Positions 1 to 7,209 of a DNA stretch of 40,510 nucleotides are shown piece after piece. The stretch is taken from positions 1-40,510 of the forward strand of contig JAGACA010000010.1 in assembly GCA_017614315.1 (NCBI GenBank), given 5' to 3'. The number at the start of each line of letters is the position of its first letter. Within the stretch, counting starts at the first letter, position 1. Below the pieces are notes generated by a model. The model did no database searches and was not told where the DNA came from. It saw only the letters and a list, made by a program, of their open reading frames with translations. The position numbers were made by a program, and so were the translations under genes. The DNA is from Clostridia bacterium. GTDB taxonomy: Bacteria; Bacillota; Clostridia; Christensenellales; CAG-138.

Positions 1-391
1 GGAATTCGGAAAGCCGGAGGTGCAGAGCGCCATCCTGAACTGGATGCTCCAAGGCTACAGACTCCTGCAGGAGGAAGGCTTTACGCCTCCGCAATCCGTC
101 ATTGACGCGACTCAGGCTTACTACCACGACAGCGATAAGATCGCGCAGTTCGCGGAGGATTGCCTTGTGGTCGATGCCGGGGCCGAGACCAAGACCTCGG
201 AGATCTATGACGCTTACCGGACATGGTGCGCCGGGAACGGCTGTTTCGTGGAAAACAACAAGAATTTCATCGCGGAACTGCGGAAGTTCGATGTGGGCAA
301 GGTCATAAGAAAGCGCCCGAAATCCGGTGGAGAGAAAACCACGGTCCTCTTGGGATACGCCCTTCGCGAGGCTGTGGAGTTCTTGAAATAA
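1..391 (+). CDS. P4/D5-family phage primase-helicase, C-terminal fragment (partial)
   Basis: The reading frame is open from the left edge (first full codon at base 2) to TAA at 389-391, so only about the last 129 residues are visible and the true start lies upstream. The visible part reads like the end of a phage/plasmid primase of the P4 family (D5-type helicase followed by a C-terminal winged-helix region): EFGKPEVQSAILNWMLQGY, then a segment ending in a basic stretch (VIRKRPKSGG). The Walker motifs would be upstream, outside the window. In this family the protein primes and unwinds DNA at the element's own origin. A candidate origin begins 6 bases after the stop codon, which fits that job. 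The following genes (capsid, recombinase) place it in a phage-like satellite or integrative element. Family assignment is from recognition of the C-terminal pattern only. A generic mobile-element replication helicase is the alternative. Confidence 0.62.
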   Translation, partial: EFGKPEVQSAILNWMLQGYRLLQEEGFTPPQSVIDATQAYYHDSDKIAQFAEDCLVVDAGAETKTSEIYDAYRTWCAGNGCFVENNKNFIAELRKFDVGKVIRKRPKSGGEKTTVLLGYALREAVEFLK

Positions 392-396
392 ATCTC

Positions 397-484
397 TGGG
401 GCACATGGGGCAGCAGACTTTGGTTATTTCCTATAGAAAATCGCTTTTTTGAAACAACCATAATTGCTTGCCCCACCTGCCCCA
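397..484. other. candidate replication origin: inverted pairs of 9-bp-phased TGGGGCA iterons around an AT-rich core
   Basis: TGGGGCA occurs at 397-403 and 406-412. Its inverse TGCCCCA occurs at 469-475 and 478-484. Each pair is spaced exactly 9 bases start to start. The 56 bases between the pairs are about 68 percent AT, against a GC-richer surround. Short iterons flanking an AT-rich core next to the replication gene are the known layout of SaPI/PICI origins, and this array lies directly after the primase-helicase gene. The arms can also form a 13-bp stem with a 2-nt internal mismatch, so a terminator-like or structural RNA role is possible. The symmetry is seen; the origin function is inferred. 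Confidence 0.5.
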
Positions 485-518
485 AGCGAAAGGTGGTGAC
501 GATATGGACGAAAACAAC

Positions 519-600
519 TCTCCCCGTGGGCCTTAGGGCGGTCTAAATCTCTGTGACCTTTCAGGCCGGACAGCGGCGTGGGGTCTCGCGTGCAAAAAAC
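519..600 (+). other. GC-rich structured non-coding segment, possible packaging (cos-like) or leader region
   Basis: This stretch between the origin-like array and the capsid operon holds no convincing gene. It can fold with CCCC (522-525) facing GGGG (580-583) and GGCCT (529-533) facing AGGCC (563-567). From memory, similar GC-rich stretches lie just before the packaging genes of some Firmicutes cos-type phages. That memory is unverified here, so the packaging role is a guess. A regulatory leader for the following small genes is the main alternative. The remaining bases up to 652 are an ordinary leader ending in the Shine-Dalgarno sequence CAGGAGG. Confidence 0.22.
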
Positions 601-652
601 AGAAATCAAACGGGGTATTAACCCTACATTTTTCAAACAGGAGGAAAATACG

Positions 653-913
653 ATGTTTCACAGATTCATTTACCAAAAATCTGCACCGGTTTCACAGGCA
701 AGTGCGAAGGATTTCTCTACGAAAAAGTACACCTGCGTGAGGCTGATGCGCACCAAACGGGATAAGCCCGTGGCTATTCTCGAAAGCAATGACATGAAGA
801 ACTGGCACTGGCGCGTTCAGTACGGTTTCTCGTGCGTGGTCTTTCCGACCTACGAAGAGGCTATGCGCTTTTGCCGTGAACGCTTCTTCGAGCTGGACGG
901 AGGGCAGGAATGA
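653..913 (+). CDS. small protein of unknown function in the capsid operon (86 aa)
   Basis: The ATG at 653 has a strong Shine-Dalgarno sequence (CAGGAGG) about 7 bases upstream, so this start is preferred to an upstream GTG-type extension. I do not recognise the family. The N-terminal third is basic and polar, the middle carries a Trp-rich stretch (NWHWRVQYGF), and the C-terminus is acidic (FFELDGGQE). There is no signal peptide or membrane segment. The stop overlaps the next start by 4 bases (ATGA at 910-913), so translation of the two genes is probably coupled. Position between the replication module and the capsid gene suggests a satellite-specific helper of DNA handling, packaging or capsid assembly. 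That is inference from position only. Confidence 0.6.
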   Translation: MFHRFIYQKSAPVSQASAKDFSTKKYTCVRLMRTKRDKPVAILESNDMKNWHWRVQYGFSCVVFPTYEEAMRFCRERFFELDGGQE

Positions 914-1218
914 AAACGGACGAAAACAATATCCCGATCTCCAGATACTTTCCGGTGATTGATGCCGATGATACGGGCCAGCGCAAAATCGCCCTGTTCC
1001 CATCATTATCGGATACGGCTTACCGGGATGACGGCAAACCCTACCTTGAGGAAATCTCCTCGTATGTGTTCCTTTATCGCAACGGCGCGAATACCGGTCT
1101 AACCCCGGAAATCACCTGTCCCAACTGCGGCAAAGGAATGGAATATCTCAATTTACACACCAACGAAACTGCATATATCTGCAGGAACTGTCTTAAAGGA
1201 GGACAAATCGATGAATAA
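910..1218 (+). CDS. small protein with C-terminal zinc-ribbon-like cysteine pairs (102 aa)
   Basis: The start overlaps the preceding stop (ATGA), and the gene runs 8 bases into the capsid gene, so it sits in a tightly coupled cluster. Residues 1-65 are polar with no recognised domain. The C-terminal third has CPNC (about residues 70-73) and CRNC (about 92-95) some 20 residues apart, the usual geometry of a zinc ribbon. No membrane segment or signal peptide is visible. Zinc ribbons of this size often bind nucleic acid or a protein partner, and in this setting it could be a regulator or a capsid/packaging accessory. The fold is inferred from cysteine spacing and the function is unknown. Confidence 0.65.
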   Translation: MKTDENNIPISRYFPVIDADDTGQRKIALFPSLSDTAYRDDGKPYLEEISSYVFLYRNGANTGLTPEITCPNCGKGMEYLNLHTNETAYICRNCLKGGQIDE

Positions 1219-2182
1219 CGAATTCAAAAGCAAACTGACCAACACCGAACTCTTCCATTACGGAGAGGACTTCTGGGCCGCCATGCGCGGCGACAACGCC
1301 AGCTTCAACAAGATCGACAGCGGCAAAAACAGTATGACCGGGACCTTTCTGCTCCCGTCCGGCTCGGCTACCAAGTTCGCAACTGTGCTTGAGCTGAACA
1401 ATGTGTTCCGCAGGATCGGAACGGTCATCTCGGCTGTTTCCAGCGATGCGAAGATCTGGCTCTCGGACAACACCACGATTCCCGAATGGGTACCGGAAGG
1501 CGGCGTCATTCCCGTAGCGGCTGGACCCGATTTCCCGAAGAAGCCGGTAAACGCTCACAAGCTGGCTGTTATCAACACCGTGGACACCGACCTCGTGAGC
1601 GATGCCTGTTTCGACCTTGAGAACTGCCTGATGAAGCAGTTCGGTAAGCGTTTCGGCAAAGCCGAGGAGGACGCGTTCATCAACGGCACCGGCGTGGATA
1701 TGCCCACCGGCATTCTGGCTACTGCTGATACCGGTGTCACGGCCAGCGGCGAGATCAGCTTTGACGATGTGCTGGCTCTGTATTTCTCCGTGGCCAAGCA
1801 GTATCGCACAGACGGCGCGTGGCTCATGAACGATGAAACCGCCCTGAAGCTGAAAACGCTCAAAGACGAGAATGGCCAGTACCTCTGGAACCAGAACAGC
1901 GATACCATTCTCGGCAAGCCGGTCCACATCTCCGAGTTTATGCCCTCGGAAGGCAAGCCCATCGCGTTCGGTGACTTCTCGTATTACTACATCGTTGACC
2001 GCTTGCCGCTGACGGTCCGCACTCTGCACGAGAAGTTCGGCCTCCAGCAGAAGGTCGGATACCTCGGCGTGGAGTATCTGGATGGTCTCCTGATTCGTCC
2101 GGAGGCTGTGAAGGTCCTTGCCGCCGAGCAGACTGTTTCCGGCAGTGCCGGAGGCATGATCGAGGATGGCGATGAATTCTGA
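1211..2182 (+). CDS. HK97-fold phage major capsid protein without an N-terminal delta domain (323 aa)
   Basis: This is a Phage_capsid-type (HK97 fold) shell protein. Recognisable landmarks are an early segment equivalent to the start of the mature HK97 subunit (FLLPSGSATKFATVLELNNV, about residues 46-65), the spine helix and following loop (AEEDAFINGTGVDMPTGIL), a P-domain block (LMNDETALKLKTLKDENGQYLW), and the terminal A-domain pattern (IAFGDFSYYYIVDR, later LLIRPEAVKV). HK97 itself makes a precursor with about 100 N-terminal residues that scaffold assembly and are cut off. Here only about 40-45 residues precede the mature-like core, so that domain is essentially missing. The start at 1211 has AAAGGAGG 7 bases upstream, inside the end of the previous gene. 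No portal, protease or terminase lies beside it. It probably either builds a small shell of its own or joins the shell of a helper phage; which one cannot be told from this sequence. Confidence 0.88.
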   Translation: MNNEFKSKLTNTELFHYGEDFWAAMRGDNASFNKIDSGKNSMTGTFLLPSGSATKFATVLELNNVFRRIGTVISAVSSDAKIWLSDNTTIPEWVPEGGVIPVAAGPDFPKKPVNAHKLAVINTVDTDLVSDACFDLENCLMKQFGKRFGKAEEDAFINGTGVDMPTGILATADTGVTASGEISFDDVLALYFSVAKQYRTDGAWLMNDETALKLKTLKDENGQYLWNQNSDTILGKPVHISEFMPSEGKPIAFGDFSYYYIVDRLPLTVRTLHEKFGLQQKVGYLGVEYLDGLLIRPEAVKVLAAEQTVSGSAGGMIEDGDEF

Positions 2183-2366
2183 TACCGTTTCCACCTATAA
2201 GGACAGGCCTTGTAGGATATCGGAAATGGAGATCGGAAACACGCTCTTCACCGTGATTTCGGTCCAGAGCGAAGCGGCAAAAGAAACGGCCTATAACAAG
2301 GTCAAAAAGCTGATTCTGGACGGTGCGGAAACGGCCCGGAAAAGTTATCAGCAAGTACACAACTAA
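2172..2366 (+). CDS. TnpW-like small transposon-associated protein (64 aa)
   Basis: The protein carries the pattern of the TnpW family of Tn4451-type clostridial elements: a polar N-terminus, then CRISEMEIGNTLFTV, then a basic helical part (AYNKVKKLILDGAETARKS). The family is found beside large serine recombinases and its biochemical role is not established. I chose the ATG at 2172 because GAGG lies 6 bases upstream. An ATG at 2166 is possible and would add two residues. The gene overlaps the last bases of the capsid gene in another frame, so expression is probably coupled to it. The recombinase starts 81 bases downstream. The short, low-complexity nature of the family limits certainty. Confidence 0.62.
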   Translation: MNSDTVSTYKDRPCRISEMEIGNTLFTVISVQSEAAKETAYNKVKKLILDGAETARKSYQQVHN

Positions 2367-2387
2367 ATGACCGAAATGACTTGATAA

Positions 2388-4140
<1,753 letters not shown>

Positions 4141-4176
4141 ATTCTTTTCAGAACCAAAATCCCTTAGTGAGGGGGG

Positions 4177-4193
4177 CCTTTCGGGTCTTATTT
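4177..4193. other. half of a tRNA-Tyr terminator hairpin: probable element-chromosome junction (attachment site)
   Basis: Read on the minus strand just after the tRNA-Tyr CCA end, the sequence is AAATAAGACCC, then GAAA, then GG, and there the match stops. A complete hairpin would continue with GGGTCTTATTT and a U run. The intact terminator of tRNA-Ala in this window has exactly that design (long perfect stem, 4-base loop, immediately after CCA). The missing half is best explained by insertion of the element between about 4176 and 4178. The other half is predicted at the element's left end, outside the window. Confidence 0.5.
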
Positions 4194-4196
4194 GTT

Positions 4197-4281
4197 TGGT
4201 GGACGGGGATGGATTCGAACCATCGTAGTCTGTGACAACGGATTTACAGTCCGCTCCCTTTGGCCGCTCGGGAACCCGTCC
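4197..4281 (-). tRNA. tRNA-Tyr (GUA anticodon)
   Basis: The minus-strand sequence folds as a class II tRNA of 85 bases. The 7-bp acceptor stem pairs GGACGGG (5' end at 4281) with CCCGTCC, and CCA is encoded (4197-4199). The anticodon loop is CTGTAAA with GTA at 4245-4247, a long variable arm follows, and the T arm is GATGGTTCGAATCCATC. It is intact despite the neighbouring insertion. Its own terminator appears to be broken and replaced by the element's hairpin. Confidence 0.97.
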
Positions 4282-4302
4282 GTTTTTTCAACTGCAGTTG
4301 CT

Positions 4303-4330
4303 ATTATACATCTTTTTTCGGGAATGTCAA
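4303..4330 (-). promoter_or_regulatory. sigma-A-type promoter of tRNA-Tyr
   Basis: On the minus strand, a perfect -35 TTGACA (4325-4330) and a perfect -10 TATAAT (4303-4308) are 16 bases apart and end about 20 bases before the tRNA. A perfect 12-base palindrome, CAACTGCAGTTG (4289-4300), lies between the -10 and the tRNA, around the expected start of transcription. Confidence 0.85.
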
Positions 4331-4424
4331 CTGTTTTATGTCGTCAAAGAAAGCTTATACCGTTTTCGATAAATTCAATGTCTGCATCCGTTTTATCCTT
4401 ATACTTAATGTCGTTAAAACATTA

Positions 4425-4453
4425 TTGCTTTTTTATCCGAACTGTTATATACT
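4425..4453 (+). promoter_or_regulatory. candidate promoter of the MBOAT/SGNH pair
   Basis: TTGCTT (4425-4430) and TATACT (4448-4453) are separated by 17 bases. They lie about 65 bases upstream of the MBOAT start in an AT-rich gap that otherwise shows no gene. Confidence 0.5.
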
Positions 4454-4519
4454 CTTTTTCGGCGATCGTGTTTTTGCGGGTATATTAATCTTTCATTATT
4501 GCTTTGGCCGAGGGTTATT

Positions 4520-5965
4520 TTGTTATTCAATTCGCTCGAATTTGTAATATTCCTGCCAATAGTGTTCATTCTTTATTGGACGCTGCCCAACAAATTTCGT
4601 TGGACACTTTTGCTGATCGCAAGCTATTATTTCTATTTGAGCTGGAATGTCAAATATGTAGTTCTTATCCTTTTTACCACCGCCGTCTCTTATTCGGCCG
4701 GCCTTTTGATTGAAAAAGCAAAAACCAAAAAGCTCAAGGTTATCGTTCTTTCATGTTCGATCGTATTATGCTTATCCGTACTGTTCGTTTTCAAATACTT
4801 TAACTTCTTTTTCGATTCCGTTTCGAAAGTACTGTCTCTTTTATCAGTCCGATTCCATCCCGTTACTCTAAAGCTGTTGTTGCCTGTCGGAATATCGTTT
4901 TATACATTCCAGACATTGAGTTATATTATCGACGTCTTCAGGGGGGACGTTAAAGCGGAACGACATTTTGGTATATATGCCGCCTTTGTCTCTTTTTTTC
5001 CGCAGCTTGTCGCAGGTCCTATTGAGCGTACGGCAAATCTTTTGCCGCAGATAAAAAAGGAGCATCAATTCAACGGCGAAAAAACGTTGTTCGGAATGAA
5101 GCTTATGCTGTGGGGCTTTTTTAAGAAAATAGTGATCGCCGACAATATTTCGGCATACGTCGATAAGGTCTACGGCAGCGTGGCGAGCTATAAGGGCTTT
5201 TCATTGGTAGTTGCGACTTTTCTGTTTGCAATACAGATCTACTGCGATTTTTCCGGATACTCCGATATTGCACGCGGTTCGGCAGGTATCCTCGATATAG
5301 ACTTAATGAAAAACTTCCACAGCCCTTATTTTTCAACCAGCATAAAAGAATTCTGGAAAAGATGGCATATTTCTCTTTCGACATGGTTCAGAGATTACAT
5401 ATACATCCCGCTCGGAGGCAATCGCGTAAAACCTATAAGACGCACTTTTAATCTCGCGGTCACCTTCCTTTTGAGCGGTCTTTGGCACGGCGCGAATTGG
5501 ACTTTCGTTATTTGGGGATGTGTGCACGGTTTTGCGCAGATCGTCGAAAACGGATTGAAGATAAAAACATACAAGAAAAATAATTTTATATGGTTCCTGC
5601 GCGTATTCATCGTTTTTTGTCTGGTAACCTTCGCGTGGGTGTTTTTCCGGGCTGAAAACATATCCGATGCGATCTACGTTATCGAAAACTCCGTCATAGG
5701 TATCTCAAGTCCGTTTAAGTATTTGAAAGACGGTTTTTCAAATATCGGGATAACGATACCCATACTTGTTTATCTGATCATGCTCTTATTATCGCCGCTT
5801 GCAGTTATAGATTATCTCGGCGCGAGAGCGGATACCGACGGGATCGCGGTTATCGACAAAGGCGGAAAGGTCATGCGTTGGGTATTCTATATAACGATCG
5901 GACTTTTGATCGTCTTTTTCTCTCAGAAAGGAGTCGCAGCTGAATTCGTGTATTTTCAGTTTTAA
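4520..5965 (+). CDS. MBOAT-family O-acyltransferase (AlgI/DltB-like, 481 aa)
   Basis: This is a membrane-bound O-acyltransferase that would move an acyl group, usually acetyl, across the membrane onto an exported polysaccharide or wall polymer. It begins MLFNSLEF, the typical start of this family, from a TTG codon at 4520 with GAGGG 5 bases upstream. A longer reading from 4499 lacks these features. About ten hydrophobic segments are visible. The conserved core KEFWKRWHISLSTWFRDY and the catalytic histidine in GLWHGANW (His323) are intact. Length is normal for the family. The stop is 5 bases before an SGNH-like partner, matching AlgI/AlgJ and DltB/DltD-type pairs. The gene is clearly richer in AT than its surroundings, which suggests acquisition by transfer. 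The acceptor polymer cannot be told from the sequence. Confidence 0.93.
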   Translation: MLFNSLEFVIFLPIVFILYWTLPNKFRWTLLLIASYYFYLSWNVKYVVLILFTTAVSYSAGLLIEKAKTKKLKVIVLSCSIVLCLSVLFVFKYFNFFFDSVSKVLSLLSVRFHPVTLKLLLPVGISFYTFQTLSYIIDVFRGDVKAERHFGIYAAFVSFFPQLVAGPIERTANLLPQIKKEHQFNGEKTLFGMKLMLWGFFKKIVIADNISAYVDKVYGSVASYKGFSLVVATFLFAIQIYCDFSGYSDIARGSAGILDIDLMKNFHSPYFSTSIKEFWKRWHISLSTWFRDYIYIPLGGNRVKPIRRTFNLAVTFLLSGLWHGANWTFVIWGCVHGFAQIVENGLKIKTYKKNNFIWFLRVFIVFCLVTFAWVFFRAENISDAIYVIENSVIGISSPFKYLKDGFSNIGITIPILVYLIMLLLSPLAVIDYLGARADTDGIAVIDKGGKVMRWVFYITIGLLIVFFSQKGVAAEFVYFQF

Positions 5966-5970
5966 TTGAT

Positions 5971-6900
5971 ATGAAAAGATTCCTTATTATTGTATCTGCA
6001 TATTTGTCAGCGGTTGCATTCTTGACTTGCGGCTTGAATTTCTTATATAAAAAGCTGGATAAAAGCGATAACGACTACACGAAAAAGTTCAATGATGTTC
6101 CGTATAACATAAAGATCTGTAATTTCGGATCGAGCCACGGCGTAGATGACTTCAACTATTGCGACGTGAATAACGAGGTCTGCTTTAATTTTGCTTTGCG
6201 GTCACAATCCCTGTCATATGACCTGCGTGTACTTAAAAACTATTCGGAAAGGCTTGCGGAAGGCGGAACGGCTTATATCGTTGTTTCTTTCTTTTCTCTG
6301 TTCGGTTGTGATGAGACCGAACAAGAAAACTTTCTTTCGCTGAATAAAAGGTATTATGACTTTCTCCCGAAAAAACTGATAAAAGAATACAGCTTCAAGG
6401 AAAGATTCTATCGATTCTTCCCGTCGCTGACAAAAGGAAGCGAAGTATTCAGCGTTTTCTTCAGTAAAAATGAAAACGACATAACATGGCAGGAAATGGC
6501 AGATCCGGTCAAAGTATCAATGGACGCCAAATACGCATATGAGCGGCATATAATTACAAACAAAATCGATGAAAACGGCGATCGTATATACAACAAAGAA
6601 GAGATCGACGCCTTGATCGAGATGATAAAGCTGCTTAAAGAAAAAGGAGTCGAGCCGATATTGGTAACAACTCCTTACATGAAAGAATACATGGAGTTGG
6701 TGAAAAACAACGAATCGTTCTTAAAAGACTTTTACGGCGTCATTAATGAGATAACAAGTACTTTGTCGGTAAAGTATCTGGATTACTCGACGGATGAACG
6801 TTTCATAAACGATTATTATCTGTTTAGAAATTCGGATCATCTTAACAAAGAGGGTGCAAGGATCTTCACGGATATTCTTATCGGGGACACGATCGGATAA
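5971..6900 (+). CDS. SGNH-hydrolase-like exported partner of the MBOAT protein (309 aa)
   Basis: One N-terminal hydrophobic segment (residues 4-26, with Cys20) anchors or exports the protein. The rest is an SGNH/GDSL-like domain with block I as NFGSSHG (Ser54 or Ser55 as candidate nucleophile) and the terminal block SDHLNKEG (His290). In such pairs this protein completes acyl transfer outside the membrane, as DltD and AlgJ/AlgX do. The Asp normally three residues before the His is Asn287 here, although Asp289 is adjacent, so the catalytic triad may be altered. No Shine-Dalgarno sequence is visible in the 5-base gap from the MBOAT stop, so translation is probably by coupling. Composition is AT-rich like its partner. 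It could alternatively be a non-catalytic structural partner. Confidence 0.75.
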   Translation: MKRFLIIVSAYLSAVAFLTCGLNFLYKKLDKSDNDYTKKFNDVPYNIKICNFGSSHGVDDFNYCDVNNEVCFNFALRSQSLSYDLRVLKNYSERLAEGGTAYIVVSFFSLFGCDETEQENFLSLNKRYYDFLPKKLIKEYSFKERFYRFFPSLTKGSEVFSVFFSKNENDITWQEMADPVKVSMDAKYAYERHIITNKIDENGDRIYNKEEIDALIEMIKLLKEKGVEPILVTTPYMKEYMELVKNNESFLKDFYGVINEITSTLSVKYLDYSTDERFINDYYLFRNSDHLNKEGARIFTDILIGDTIG

Positions 6901-6922
6901 CAGCGGCACGGATTCTGAACCT

Positions 6923-6996
6923 CGAACAGCGATTACTTTGTCTTTGCACTTCCTGCATGACGCTGTTCGATGAGAATTTGCCAGCGGCAAATTCTC
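6923..6996. repeat. two consecutive inverted repeats in the gap before tRNA-Ala
   Basis: CGAACAGCG (6923-6931) is matched by CGCTGTTCG (6961-6969). Directly after comes a perfect 11-bp hairpin, GAGAATTTGCC (6972-6982) with GGCAAATTCTC (6986-6996) and a 3-base loop. The following GCGGTTCGAATC (6997-7008) resembles the T loop of a tRNA. No gene is visible in the gap 6901-7059. This could be a dispersed intergenic repeat or the remnant of a tRNA cluster. Confidence 0.45.
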
Positions 6997-7024
6997 GCGG
7001 TTCGAATCTTTTGCCCCATGTCAA

Positions 7025-7058
7025 AAGGAAAAAGGACGCTTTTGCGTCCTTTTTCCTT
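7025..7058. terminator. terminator of tRNA-Ala (also able to act on the plus strand)
   Basis: A perfect 15-bp stem, AAGGAAAAAGGACGC (7025-7039) with GCGTCCTTTTTCCTT (7044-7058), has a 4-base loop and begins one base after the tRNA-Ala CCA end. U-rich tails lie inside and after the 3' arm in the tRNA direction. It may also stop transcripts from the MBOAT/SGNH pair. Confidence 0.85.
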
Positions 7059-7059
7059 A

Positions 7060-7136
7060 TGGTGGAGCTTACCGGATTCGAACCGGTGATCTCTACACTG
7101 CCAGTGTAGCGCGATAGCCAACTTCGCTAAAGCCCC
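7060..7136 (-). tRNA. tRNA-Ala (GGC anticodon)
   Basis: The minus strand gives a 77-base cloverleaf. The acceptor GGGGCTT pairs with AAGCTCC and includes the G3:U70 wobble pair that identifies alanine tRNA. CCA is encoded (7060-7062). The D stem is GCGA/TCGC, the anticodon stem is CTACA/TGTAG with loop CTGGCAG (anticodon GGC at 7100-7102), and the T arm is ACCGGTTCGAATCCGGT. Confidence 0.96.
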
Positions 7137-7159
7137 GGAGATTTACAACTCGCTCAGCT

Positions 7160-7188
7160 ATTATACTAAAAAGATAACGAGTTGTAAA
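7160..7188 (-). promoter_or_regulatory. promoter of tRNA-Ala flanked by a 10-bp inverted repeat
   Basis: On the minus strand TTTACA (7183-7188) and TATAAT (7160-7165) are 17 bases apart, ending about 24 bases before the tRNA. TTACAACTCG (7143-7152) and its exact inverse (7178-7187) flank the -10, one arm overlapping the -35 and the other near the start of transcription, an operator-like arrangement. Confidence 0.75.
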
Positions 7189-7209
7189 GCACCTTTGAAA
7201 AGTATATTA

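Noticed and set aside
504-536. Ten-codon ORF (MDENNSPRGP) with an AAAGGTGG site upstream
   Set aside because: Too short to support as a gene. It ends inside the structured GC-rich segment, and the frame after the stop shows no protein pattern. It could be a leader peptide, but nothing else supports this.
1193-2194. Long minus-strand ORF (333 codons) opposite the capsid gene
   Set aside because: It is an exact shadow of the capsid gene, with no ribosome-binding site or family pattern. The capsid reading is clear.
7100-7102. The GGC-anticodon tRNA as a decayed tRNA because of its unusual D arm
   Set aside because: All stems pair, G3:U70 is present, CCA is encoded, and the promoter and terminator are strong, so it is a functional tRNA-Ala.
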